64,000 nt of DNA, taken from assembly GCA_001949185.1 (NCBI GenBank), contig BDGG01000002.1, positions 5,446,448 to 5,510,447 on the forward strand, given 5' to 3'. A program made the position numbers and the translations under genes. Positions 1 to 14,513 of this stretch are shown here, in pieces (the first letter of the stretch is position 1; every line of letters starts with the position of its first letter). The notes below the pieces were generated by a model, which saw only the letters and a program-made list of their open reading frames with translations, had not been told where the DNA came from and did not search any database. Source of the DNA: Ramazzottius varieornatus (Eukaryota; Tardigrada; Eutardigrada; Parachela; Ramazzottiidae).

Positions 1-1393
1 ATTTGACAAACTGCCCCAGTTCTCCTCACCTTCCACCGAACGCGCTTCACCTCCACCCTCTTCCGATGGAAGGAAGTCGAAATCTTTGAGAGCAGCTTCC
101 GTGTCACCCTCACCACCTGCAACAACAAAACCAAATATCAATAAAACAAAAGTTCAGGTATTGTAAGGAACCTAGGCAAACAGACTTGACAAGATCGTTT
201 CCCAAGTGGCGCACGCTGATAGCTAATGACAATGAAAGCGTACGTCACTTGGGAAACAGTCTTATCGACATTGTTCGTAGGTTCTCATCATGCACCACTT
301 CATTATTATTATTTTCATATCTGACCTGTAGCCATATCTTCGTTGCTCTCTGACTTCGGCGGCGGTCGTCCAGCCACGATGGTTTTCCTGCTGGCTCGAC
401 CGCGCTGGAACATGTTATCGAAGGAGTTCGCGCTGTCTTCCTCATTCTCTTCGGTCTCCTCAGCTTCTGGTCGAACTTGAGACCTAGGAGCACTATCGGA
501 GCTCAGATAGTCAAACGTAGCTGAAAGAGCATTCTCCGCCGCCATCAGAGCATTGTCCATCACAGATTTCGGCAAGCGATCCTTGAGAAAGTCTGGCGAT
601 TTCCCTGCGCCATTACCTGGAAAACAACAAACGAATTACATAGTCGTATTTTACAGGATTCGTTTATGTCTAACATACCATTGACAGCGTTCTGTGGTTC
701 GGGCATCGGTTGAATCTTTCTTCCCGTTGCACTCAGCAAAGCGGTTACTCTGGCAGCCTGTGCGCTGATTAGTGTGTCAGCATAGCCTATCTCCTTCAGA
801 TACTGGCGTAACGTATGACGTCCTTCCTTCCACGAAAGCCCCGCCACTGCATTCTGAGCGTTATCCCGAACGTAGTCTCCGTACCCCAAAGACTCCAGCC
901 CTTCGTTCTTCTCATTCTGCAATCTGGCATCATCATCATGAACAACAGCTCCGCCATTCTCCACTTCCAGCTTGTAGCGAGCGAACTTCTGTCTTTCTTG
1001 TCGCAGAGCCAACTCTAGCATCTTTATTCGTCTCACCAGGTCGACCTTCAGACTTTCCTGTGACTTGCGTTCACCCTGCAAGAAAGCAGCCCGTGCCTGC
1101 AGCTCTGCACGCTCCACTTCCCACTGAGCACGATCCAGCTCGAACCGCGACCATTCGTGCTGTAGGTAGTGCAAAACACCTGGCAGGCTGTACTGGGGGC
1201 GTTGGTAGTCCATCAGCATCCCTCTGTTGTTGTTCTGCCCACCATCTGTACCGCCACCCTCATTGCCAGCGTGCTGTCCATGAGCCAGCTTTGGGCGAGG
1301 GCCACCTGAGGAAGCATCGGAAGACGACTGTCCAGCTGAGCCGTTCTCCTGCTCCGAGTACATGCCACTCGGGCCGCCGTAGTTGGCGTTCAT
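1..1393 (-). CDS. STRN: striatin (N-terminal part, cut by window edge)
   Basis: Striatin is the scaffold and regulatory B-triple-prime subunit of PP2A in STRIPAK complexes. Three exons are visible: 679-1393, 326-616 and 116 down to the window edge. The start ATG is at 1393. A Gly/Ser/Asn-rich head (about residues 1-65) is followed by the striatin N-domain with YSLPGVLHYLQHEWSRFEL (about 68-86), then a coiled coil (about 85-142, ELDRAQWEVERAELQ...). Exon 2 is acidic (EAEETEENEED). Exon 3 encodes ALKDFDFLPSEEG and GEARS, which match the conserved stretch between coiled coil and WD repeats in striatins. The C-terminal WD40 repeats must lie to the left of the window. Both junctions keep frame. 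The 209-bp second intron carries a hairpin element. Orthology is clear; which vertebrate paralogue is closest cannot be told. Confidence 0.93.
168..284. mobile_element. intronic hairpin MITE, copy 1
   Basis: Foldback element inside striatin intron 117-325. The left arm contains AAGATCGTTTCCCAAGTGGC and the right arm is its near-complement (CACTTGGGAAACAGTCTTAT). Outer ends GAACCTAGG and CGTAGGTTC pair. A short unpaired loop lies around 220-236. Confidence 0.85.
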
Positions 1394-4181
1394 AGCGCAG
1401 AAATCCCGCTTCGTCAGGCAGATGTTGCTCTCCTGTACAGAGCAAACACTGGTGGTTCCATAAATTTCCAGGGGAAAAGCTCCAGCACCACAGATTCACT
1501 TACTGGTTGGAACGCGCGAAATGTCCGTCAATCAATCGAACCAGCAGCAACGAAATGCTATCCAGCTTCCCCGAAGAAATTGAACACAGGACGTTTCCGT
1601 TTGAGCGCTGCGTGTCTCCTCCAACGTTATGGTGTTGCCAACGTTCTGAGATTCAGGGAGTCCTCATCGTGAATACCTGATTTCTGTACATGGAATACTT
1701 GACTGGAGTACTCAAACAACTTGAAACATTTTACAGGAACGACATCCGTTTATACTGTGATTGAACAGAACAGGCTGATCAAGAAATGGGAAGAGCAAAA
1801 TCAATGCTTGAGTGCTCTAGCCTTTCAGGCTCTCACTGCAGCTTGCATCTTGGCTTGATTACTCGGCTCGACAGCCCGACTCGGTCTTGCCAGAGACGTC
1901 GGTTCCAGTTAAAGTCTTCCGGGGACTGCCCTTCGACCGCATTGAAGTCTGGCAAACTTCAGTGGGGAGGTTGATATCAAACTTGACTAGCGTAGGATAT
2001 TTGATTAGTCCTGGTGATTTGCTCCGCCCACTCCTTGCTCTAATCACGAAAGGTAGAGACTCGCTAGTCGAAGCCCGCGATTAGCGTAAGTTTTCCGGGA
2101 GCATTTGCAGAACAACCACCATTTTCGAAGATTAGTTCAAATCGAAATATCAAACTCAACAAAACTTCGAATTTAAATTGGCAAACGGGTATGAGAGATT
2201 GTTGGTTGTGGTTCCGAAAACTGAACTGGATCAGTCATCAACTTCTATTCTCTGAGAATAGTCACGGTTAAAGGTAAAGTGAAATTTAGAAAGTGGTTAA
2301 AGCTGCAGTCGAAGAAACAGTGTTTGTTGTGGTAAAGCCACAGTTAAACGTGAAGTTTCGTATGATTTCCCAAAGCTACAGTCGGACTCACAGTTACAGT
2401 GACAATTGTCAATGTTTTGTCCGATACAAAAGCCGCAGTCAAGCGTGCAGTTATGGGTGTAGTTTGACGAATAACCCATGAGCGATGTCAGCCCTCGAAA
2501 GACACAGTTAGAACAGCAGTTGGCACTTCATTGAGATATCGTGTGGGATACTCTAAAATTTGGGAAGAGTCTTGAAAAGAAACGACCGCAGAAAAGCTTG
2601 GTCAAAAAAGCTACTCAAACTCATTGCTCACTGGATTACCGGTCCATGTGTCGTAATCAAGAATCAGGCATGGATTAGCGTAGTGAGTTCAACTGATTCG
2701 GCTCCACCCACATGCTCCATCTTGATTGGCTGATTCCTGCTCAAATCAAGCTCGCTACGCTAATCAAGTTCGATATCAACCTCCCAGTTACTTCACTGAT
2801 CATGACTGATGACGGATGAGCGGGCGAATCCACCTTGTTTTGTTGTCCTGTGCATCTCAGATTCGAATTCCCGCTCCCCAGATTCCTAGTCCCCAGTTCG
2901 CAAAGCCTGGCCTCCGAGTTCTCCACACTTCACGGAAAATCTAGCTACCGCTTCGACTTGCGTGATCGCACACATGGTTTTGAGCAAGGGCGCGCACGGT
3001 GGGCAGAGAGGATGCAGCGTCGTGATGGAAAACGAGCTGCTAGTTACGCGGTTCGTCAAGCGAAGCTTACCGGGATACCTCGTGGCAGATCCAGCGGGGC
3101 AACGCGGAGTTACTGCTGCATCGTCGCCTCTTACAGACATGTGGAACGTATGTACCGTCTTGGTTTACCGATGTAAGCATGATGCTTTACGTACCATCGA
3201 TCTTACTGTACAAGGTTTGATACATCCTCAACAGATCTATCTGATAATATTGGCTGTACTGTGTATTTTGTCCCATTACAGCCGCAAGTCATCATTGAGC
3301 GCGACTAATGACAATCATCCCATCGACTTCCTGTGCGGCTAGCAATTGGTTCCGCCTTCCCTGTGGAAATTGGACTCGGCGGGAAGGCCAGTTTTATCAG
3401 GCCCTGCAGCATCCGGTCTCCGGGATGCAAAGAGCCTTTTCGCAGATCAACGGCATGGAACTATGCATACGTCTTTGAAAACGTGGAAAGGTGAGGTCTT
3501 GATCTGATCAACAGTGCGCATTGGCAAAACGCTATTATTGCTCTCGTTTTTGTGAGAGCTTCCATTCCTTTTAATCGCCCTATTTTCAGTGCGTAAGTCT
3601 TGTATATGACAAAGACTCTTTCCTCCGGGATCAGTTGGCGCGCTGACATGTTGCCTGTCAGACTCCACCACGATCAAGCTGAAATCAGTTGAATTACGGT
3701 GTCATTGGTGTGTAGCTTTCGACATTTCATCGGCTTTTTTGTGCCTTACTGACACTGTATTTGCGACATATTGATTACGTCCAATGCATTCAGTTATCCA
3801 TCCAGCTGCACTCTTACGACTTCCGACAAGCTATTCTTGACTGTGGTGACGTTTAGTCGAGTTTTCTTCTTTCCAGTGGCGGATGTGATTGTTGGGAATA
3901 TTCTTATGTGGATTCCGCGGATGTTTTGCTCGAGCAACAATCACCATTGTTCGCTAAAGGTATTTGTAAAAAGTATTAGCTTTTTCGATAGAACAGTTTT
4001 ATTGATCCTCGTTTTCATACTCATCTCGAAGATGTAAAATGTATGCTCCATTCCTCCATGCGAAATATGTAAGGTATCGAACTGGATTTTTCCTCACAAA
4101 AGCCATTACGTCGACGTATTTTCCATGTAAAGAGCACTTGGGTCGCTGACGTGCGGTCGGAGGAAGTGAGTTAGCGTAACA
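1394..4181. other. non-coding stretch between striatin and the Roco gene
   Basis: No open frame here shows family similarity, codon-like character or flanking splice sites. It should hold the promoters of striatin (left, minus) and of the Roco gene (right, plus). It contains the inverted-repeat pair at 1960-2790. Between those arms, 2290-2480 has a loose repetition of short CAGTYA/CAGTTA motifs. Nothing else was recognised. Confidence 0.6.
1960..2790. repeat. imperfect inverted-repeat pair, possible decayed DNA transposon
   Basis: The left arm at about 1960-1996 reads GGGAGGTTGATATC then AACTTGACTAGCGTAG. The reverse complement of 2754-2788 reads GGGAGGTTGATATC then AACTTGATTAGCGTAG. That is over 30 bp with only two or three differences. 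Weaker similarity continues inward (GCTCCGCCCAC on the left against GTGGGTGGAGCCG on the reversed right side). The spacing of about 750 bp and lack of a transposase suggest a deleted element or two opposed copies of one repeat. Confidence 0.55.
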
Positions 4182-7100
4182 ATGGCCGCTAGTGTAGCGG
4201 CTCAAAGAATGCCGGGCACTGATGGAGGACCCACCTTAGCTTCCCGCGTCGATACCGGTAGTCTTGGAAGTGCAACTTCCAATGGGTCGCCATCGGACAT
4301 TACAAGCAACTCCAACAGTTCCGTCCGTCCAGCTTCCGCAGGTCGTGATCGCAGTCGCAGTCTTCGACGACGTTTCACCACACCACCCGAAGCTTCTGCT
4401 CAATCGGGCTCTGTATCATCCCTGCACCAGTATTACACACCCTTTCCTGACCGCGAAGTATCCGACAGCTCGGAGGTCGTCGTTTACCCCAAGGACGGCA
4501 TCGAAGAGATCCAGGTAGGTGCTTGGGTAATTCATTTAGCGTAATGCGTCTCTAATTTCATTTATGAAGGGAGAATCTGTTAGACTATACGCAGACCGGG
4601 ATGAGTGCAGTGCATTGCAGGATGTGCGTGATGATGGTATCTCGGGTTCGTCATTATGACTCCCTGGTGGGCTATATAGTACTTACGGAATCAGCCCCTT
4701 TTTGAATATGAAAGCTTCGCTGGTCTTCAGAAACCTGGCGACTGCATAGTCCATACTAATAAGGGACTACATGATCGCGAGGGAGCTGTGCAGGGTTCCT
4801 TTTCCGCATCTAAACTGCAGATGTCGACGATTCGCGGTCGTTATACATGCCACGAAACATAGCAAGCAAGCTTCCTGTCACGACACGCTTTTGTTAGAAT
4901 ATAATATGTGTCTGAACGTGATGTTTGCCGGATTAGTTTTATTGATGGATGGTGGGGGCTACGCTGAATGATAGCTAATCAACCCACGAGGTGGCGAGCC
5001 TTATTCCCTGTTGCCCGATACATTCGGGCAAACTGGACGTGTCAACACAACGGTACGCTCACGCTCGAATACAGTATTTCGACGCGGGTAAGTCTGATAA
5101 GCAAATTATCAAATGGAACATCCGTAGCTCGTTGAAAGAACTAAAACTTGTACAGTAATATCAAGGTTGAAGTGACAAGTCCCTAAATTTCAACTTTACA
5201 ATACGGGAGACAATACGAGGGACCCTACTGTTGCCGCCAAATTGGAATAAGGCTTTCCGGTTCTCTGGAGAGGCAGAGTGTAACGATTGAGGCGAACCCA
5301 GAAGCCACGCGGTGTTGGCTGTAGTTTGATCATTGTGCCGGAGGGTTTCTGAATTAGAGAAGCCTGCTTCATTTACTGTTCACCACACACCATTAAGCTA
5401 ACTGGGGAAGATGGTGTAGAATAACAAATGGGCGTTTTCCCATTACAGAGCCGCATCATCAGTCGAAGCGACCATATTCGCAGTCTCCGGTTGCGCGCCT
5501 GCTCGAAGCTAACTTCGGCCAACCTCCACGACATCATCCGTTGTGTCACGCCCAAACTCTTATCGTTTGAAATCCGGGAAGCGCAAGACAGCAACCACTT
5601 CGATCTTGATCATTTGCAGCATTTAGTCTCCAAATGCAAACATTTGCGAGCCTTGCACTTGGAAGACTGTTTCCTCATCGATCATCGTTGTCTGGAGCAC
5701 ATTGGCCGTCACCTTTTGGAACTACAGAATATCGCCTTTGTCCACACCAAACGGAAACAGTGGCCGGATAACCCGATCCACGAACTGTGAGTTTCTCGCG
5801 CATCCCTCCAAAATAAACTGTACTATCTCAAAATTTGTGCTTTAACACTTTGCGTACGACCGTCCTCTTTTTGTATACAATTAATCAGTTTCATTCACCT
5901 CCCAGTTTTAGCTTTTGGTCTTTCGGGTCTGCGTCTTTTGTTTGCATGTAACTCGGTCTTCTCACCAAAGCAACACTAATGACCAGCGGTCAGCAAAACC
6001 GCAGCACGCAGGAAGTTTTTCTACGGTCTCGGGTGGTTTTGGTGAAATTTGGTGTTTCGTCTCTTCGCGCGAGACACGTGCACGGTATTCGCTCAGAAGA
6101 AACTGGAGCACTGGGGACAGTCTTATCTATCGAAGATAGATGGATAAATTTTGTATTCATCAGTGCGGACAGAAGAAAATTAAGACGACCAGTTCTCCCT
6201 TTTGAGCTTTGGCGTTCATGGCCTGCCAATTATCCGAATTTTGAAATTTCGAAAACTGCCTATTGGTTGACCAGCCTCCGCAACACGGTACCAGCCAATA
6301 GAATTCCTGTATACACAAAGAGGACGGTAGTGGTCTGCAAACATGGAAGCGATCGTGCTGAAAGTGTTGAATAATCAACAGGAATAGTGATTTCCTGTTT
6401 GTGTAAAATGTAAAATAGTAAAGTAAAATAGTAATGTAAAAAGTAAAATAAGGACAGAACAAACGATGTGCGGAAAAATCTGCGAAATGAGACATGGTTA
6501 ACTGATTTGAATTAGATCGTTCTTCCCAAGTGACGCACACTTTGAGACAGTGCCAATAAAAAGTGCGGCTCTTAGGATAACGATCAAGGTCAAATCATTT
6601 GCCTGCATCGCGAGTAACATTGAAAATTCAACATTCCGATGGTGAAACGTCGCTGAATAGTGTGTACATATATTGATGAAATTAATGATGAATTATTGTT
6701 CGATTCTCCAATAGGGTTCTCCACGTGCCTCTCGAACTGCACAGCCTTAAGTTCGTCGGGTTCGATGAGATCGCCGATTATCACGTGAACTACGCCATTG
6801 ACTGTTACTCGGGATCGCTAAATTCCATTTCGTTTGGAGATTGTGCGAACGTGACCGACCGGAGTGTCGATTATATCGCCACCAATTGCAAGCTCTTACG
6901 ACACATTGAGCTCTTCAAGAACCCAGGAATCAGTGATTCCACGCTGTGGATCCTGGCCAAGCATTGCTCTAACCTACATTATATCGATCTGGCCTGCTGT
7001 AATAAGATCACCGACTACGGTGTGGTACGTGAAACACATCCCTTCCCCCTACCTGTAGTACACTAACTTACCTGTTAACATTTATGACACTGATACAATT

Positions 7101-10100
7101 ATCCCTGAGTGAGTCGCACTGTCTAACGCTATACACTTCCTCTTGTCTTGCAAAGACTCTCTTCTATCCTGTATTTTTAGAAAGAGCTGGTGACACACGC
7201 CACGCATCTTCGTTACATAAACCTCAGTTCCAACAGTAAAATCAGGAACCTTGCCTTCATATCCATCATCAGACATTGCACGAATATTGCGCGTATTCGG
7301 CTGGATAACACCGGTGTGACGGCCATACCTGCTTCCATCATCAAGCGCAAGCCGACGCTGCGAGAAGTTTCGTTGAGAGACTGCAAAGATATACCGGAGA
7401 GTATTGTCAATGTTATCCAGAACCCGAATGGACTGAACGATTACATGGATCAAATGGAGGATAGAAATCTTAGCTACCGTCTTAAAGTCTTTGTCGTGGG
7501 AGCATCAGGAACCGGAAAGACCACCCTTATCAAATGTTTGACGGGGAAGATGGACCCGGAAGGACCGGAATTTGAAGGTAAACAAAACTCCATGCCGAAC
7601 TTTATCGCCCAGCAAAACGAAATGGGTTCTAAAGTTTTCTAAAGTGTTGCTCCAGTGATCGACTTGGGAAGTCAAGCGTTAAACTTTTATTGATTACCAT
7701 ATCCTACTGAAAACATTCAGAAGTGTGCTATTCAAACTGATCGATCAGAATGAAGTGCTCGATAGTTTGATCATCTGCAATATGGATTTCGTTTTTATTT
7801 AAGATGATGCCGGAGTTCCGTTTTGGGGCATGGGTGTATCTTTATTTCGTTGCAGGTGTGAATGTTCAAAGTTGGCGACCTTTGAAAGAAAGCTCATGGG
7901 GTAAGCGGAGACCTTCTTTGAACTTGCGGCCTACTGGGACGCCTACACAAACACACAGCCGAGTTAATGAAATTTCATCAAACAACTAATCTGGAGTTTT
8001 AGAGAACACTGTGGGCAGGGAGCTGACAGATGAAGAGCGCTCGCTGTGTCTGGATTTCTGGGATTGCTCTGGGCGTTCGGTCCTTGCCGGAGCACATCCC
8101 GTCTACTTCACCGATGTTTGCGTCTACTACGTGGTCTGCAGTCTGGAAGACAGTCTTTCCGTGGAGAAAGTGCCCACTTTGGTCCACACCATTTACCAGA
8201 AAGCCCTTCGGCCACAAATTTACATCATTGCCACGCGAGGCGACAAGTTCTCGGAAGACGACTGCCAAACAAAGCTGGACCTGATAAAACGGTCCATCGA
8301 CAGTGCGGATTTGGTATCAATAACTAATTCAAAAACGACATCAGCAATATTTTAGGGCGAGAAAGACTGTATTCGGAGCTGGGCGAACAGACCATACAGG
8401 ATCGTTGTCTCAAGTAGCGCACGTTTCCATGATTTTTGGTCGGAACGGTGCGCCGCTCAAGATACCGATCGTGCGCGTTTTTGTGCCCGTTGCATTACGA
8501 ATTGAATGTAAGCATTTCTAATTTAGGTTCGCCGCAACAGTTGCAATGTCGAGCTCACACTAATGCAGTAAGTCTTTTTCCGCATAAAGGTCGGTTCAAC
8601 TGTCACGCGTAAAGTGTCTTTTTCGCTGCAGGGAACTTTTAGACAAGGACGTGTTTCTGGAGCGGAAGAAAATTGAATTGCAGAGGCGATTAGAGGAAAA
8701 GTATTTGATTCGGAAATATTTGGTAGTCAGTACCACGAACGGGAAGGGAGTCGATGTAGTTAAAAAGCAGCTCCTGAATCTCTGTCTGGATAACAGCACG
8801 TTCCCGCATCTAAAACGCATCATCCCGCCAGGTTGGATAGAGTTTCACGACGAGATTATCCGAAAACGCGAACAGAACATTGCGTGCATGGTCAGGCATG
8901 ACATTGAACAATTAGCTTTGAAAGACGAAAGAGTCAGCAAGCCGCGTTTGGACGAGTGCATCGCGTTCTTACATCAAGTGGTGAAAAAGATCCCATCTCA
9001 TTTCTCTGCGATTTTTCTTGTGTTTATGTCGGCTACGTTTTCAGGGCGTGGTTATTGATCTTCGAACTCGCTCAACAATATTTCCCACAGACCTGATCTG
9101 CATCGACCCGCCAGTTTTTGCGGCCTGTGCATGTGCTCTGCATATAGACGATCAGAAAAAGTCCTTCCGGTTCGAAGCGAAGAGGTTTTGGCCAAAAGAA
9201 CAAGGCGCAACCCCACCTAACCCAGCGGTCCTTGCAGCCGCTCTTGAGGACATTCCGAACAGAGGACTGCTGAAAGAATCGCTGCTGCCGCTGCTCTGGC
9301 AGGTACTTCGGTCCCGTGACTTCCGGGTGCTCAGATCCTATTTCCCGTGCTCGACTCATTTCGTCTTTGTGTTTCGACAGGGCTTACTGTTCGATGAGGG
9401 CCAAGTAACCAAGATGAGGAACGCAATTCTGGACGCAGGCTTGTTAGCGATCAACAAATCAAGCAAATCAGTATCGAACACATTGACTCTGCCGGGCTTT
9501 CCACAACTTCTACCGCAAAACCAGTTCGTTGTTCCGCTCTTGAATTTACTGCCTGATGCAAAACCGGTAATGAGACAAGAGTCCGATGTCAACTCGTCGT
9601 CTCCGGTCCTGAAACTGGATATAATGATTTCGGTTGATTGCAGCAGCTAAACTGGACGTCTCGACCGTTTTCGGGAGACTTTCAGCTGACCCTCTGCATG
9701 TACTTCCTTCCGGTGATGCCACCCGGGTTGACACATCGGCTGGTTGCCCTCGTCAACAACGCCCTGGTTGATAAGTCGGCGTACCACTACTACTGGAAGT
9801 TCGGTACCTTGACGAGAACCCAGGATATTTTGCTATTCGTATCATGCGAACAAGACGAGTTCCTGGAAATCTCCGCACGGACCACACCGGAAGAGGAGCA
9901 CGACCATAGCGGTGTGCTTTCACTCTGGCTGGAAGTCGTTTTCATAATGAACATGGTTACTGAGTATATCAATGCCTGCTGGGCAGGCATGCGGACCACG
10001 GTGAGTGAATTACACTCTTCCGGTTTTCAAAAGAACATTAACACTTGATCACGTGACGGAAACTTTTTGAACTGATCCAGGTCTCTCTGATTTGCTACGG

Positions 10101-10985
10101 GGACACTTTCTACATGGACGAAAAGATCGAGAGTGAACCTGAAATAACGCTACCGAAAGTCTTTCAGTATGCGAAAGCTAAAGAGGAGATTGAGTTTCAG
10201 GACGGCGAAGAACAGAAGCTCCTTGAAATCACGAAGCTCCTACCGGCTGAAATCGCTCGTTAGTCAATGACTAAAATGATTGTACAAAAATATTAGAAAC
10301 TAATAGTGACAGTTTTCTTGTAGCTAACCCGGAACAGGACTACGCCGCCTGGCTTCAGTCCGTGTTAGACTACCGAGAACGATTTCCTCACAATCAGAAC
10401 AGCCTACCGTCCGAAGCGTCAACAAGAAGTTCCGAAAGCAGTCCCTCCGTCTCCCGGCAGAAGAAGAAAAAAATCAGTATCAACTGGCTGGTACCCGGAA
10501 GTGGGACCGCGGACTCACAGAACGGCGACGTTAATGCTCTACAGAATGGCCACCCGGAAGCCACGCCATCCCCACCTCCAGCCAAAGATACCCAGTCGGT
10601 CGAATATACTCTGATCAAGCCCGAAACCCCAATCGCAACTGCCTCTCCCGAAGCGCCGTCCGAGCCTACAGTGAAGCCAGAAGACACAGCGATTCGGGTG
10701 ACAACATCTAGTGAATCCATCCCGCGACCTCGATCGCCAACTAACACGCTGCAAAGTACCAAATCAACCAAAAGCGAGGGAGTATTAAGAGTGGAGAACC
10801 CCATCGTGGATTCTCCTCGTCCTCAAGCTAGCTTCTCAAGTCCGACTCCTGCCACAGCGCCACATGCTCCTCCACCGTCAAGTACGCATACCGCGTCGGT
10901 GGATGCTCCACCAAGGGATATCCCAAATTCTGGTGTTACCGGTAGTGGTCGCAAGATTCGTAGTAAGACATGTACAGTTTTGTAG
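4182..10985 (+). CDS. Roco GTPase (LRR-Roc-COR) without kinase, with C-terminal CaaX box
   Basis: Twelve exons: 4182-4514, 5449-5786, 6715-7024, 7181-7577, 8003-8313, 8527-8567, 8632-8980, 9045-9302, 9381-9566, 9644-10000, 10081-10258 and 10324-10985. They sum to 3720 bp (1239 aa) with all phases consistent. A Ser-rich disordered head (1-110) leads into cysteine-type leucine-rich repeats (about 115-400, e.g. NLHYIDLACCNKITDYGV). The Roc GTPase follows with P-loop GASGTGKTTL, a G3 site DFWDCSG and a G4-like ATRGDKF. The COR domain includes PPGWIEFHDEI, DECIAFLHQVGVVIDL and a C-terminal PPGLTHRLVALVNN. No kinase motif follows, only a Pro/Ser/Thr-rich tail ending CTVL, a CaaX box with Leu, which predicts geranylgeranylation and membrane attachment. 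Domain order is that of kinase-less Roco proteins such as MFHAS1, but direct orthology is not established. Introns 1 and 2 are unusually long (over 900 bp). Confidence 0.9.
6490..6612. mobile_element. intronic hairpin MITE, copy 2 (decayed)
   Basis: In Roco intron 5787-6714. The left arm TGATTTGAATTAGATCG pairs with right arm CGATCAAGGTCAAATCA. The core is CCAAGTGACGCAC on the left and GTGCGGCTCTTAGG on the right. It is more diverged than the other copies. Confidence 0.65.
8376..8492. mobile_element. intronic hairpin MITE, copy 3
   Basis: In Roco intron 8314-8526. Ends GAGCTGGGCGAACAG and TTTTTGTGCCCGTTGC. Core CTCAAGTAGCGCACG, loop with TGATTTTTGGTCGGAA, then GTGCGCCGCTCAAGATAC. Confidence 0.8.
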
Positions 10986-11354
10986 ATCTGAGGAGCTTTT
11001 GCCTGCGTATTGCATAAAATTTTCATGCCATGATCGTCGTGATTCTTTCTTTCCCCTTGTAGATTCTACGCGAAATCCTATGCTTGAACTCTTAATCTAA
11101 CAGTACTGTACGCTCATAAAGAAAGAAACATTTATGGATGACTGCGGTTCCATTTACTTTATCGGTATGATTTCCTAAAATGATTTTTGAAACCAAGCTG
11201 GCGTAAGAAAGCCGCAGAGGACACTTTCACCACACCCCGCGGAAATGGTCAAGCACATACTGGACTACTGTATACTTGCCCACAGGAGAAATGACATAAA
11301 ATATCTTCAAAATAAAAGTCTTTCGCAAAACGGACAATTCAAACACCAAATTCA

Positions 11355-13855
<2,501 letters not shown>

Positions 13856-14513
13856 CGTGGTCTAGAGTGGGCTCAACAACGACGAGAAGTGCTCAGGAGA
13901 TTTGGATCCGTAACTCGCCTGCCTCCTGGTTAGTTCTTCAACGTGGGTGCTCGTGTGGGATAGCCGACAACGACCAATAACGCTGTTGCAGCGGGATGTA
14001 GTCCAGATTCCAGAAGAATATAAGCACCTGCTTCCTCCGCCTTTGCCAGCTGCCGTAACGCTATGGCCCACCGAACGAGATAAACCCAGTAGTGGCTCTG
14101 CCGCTTGCTTCTCCGACACTCCCAGCGGTGGCACTAAAATCTGAAAGGTTGGCGTTTCACGATGTGGAGAGCGTACGGATGAAGAAGAGCCAGCAAGATT
14201 TCTGGGATATGTATTTCTCCCGTCTCGGAATTTAAAATCGCAAAAACTGCGCCCAGGGCCCAAATAGGTCACGCCTCGCTGGAGTCTGGAGTGGGTGCCA
14301 CCGGCGGATATTTTCCTCCCAGGGCTCACAGCTGACCGTCAAACTGGCGGGCAGGCATGCCAAGCGAGAAAGAAAGTAAAAATTTATTTCCATATTTCCA
14401 GTTTTGTCTTTCATCTGTGGCCTAATCTTGCGCTGGTCCAGGACAAACGGATCTACTCTCCATTGGGACTGAGCACCGAGACAGGTTTCTCCCGCGCTCG
14501 ACTGATCGTCAGG
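13856..14513. promoter_or_regulatory. bidirectional intergenic promoter region, DLD/MCM2
   Basis: The 658 bp between the two start codons must carry both divergent promoters and 5' UTRs. I see no TATA box at a convincing distance from either ATG. The overlapping frames here show no protein similarity. Role is inferred from layout only. Confidence 0.5.

Noticed and set aside
2293-2481. Open frames on both strands at the same place
   Set aside because: They arise from the short CAGTYA repetition, which lacks stops on both strands.
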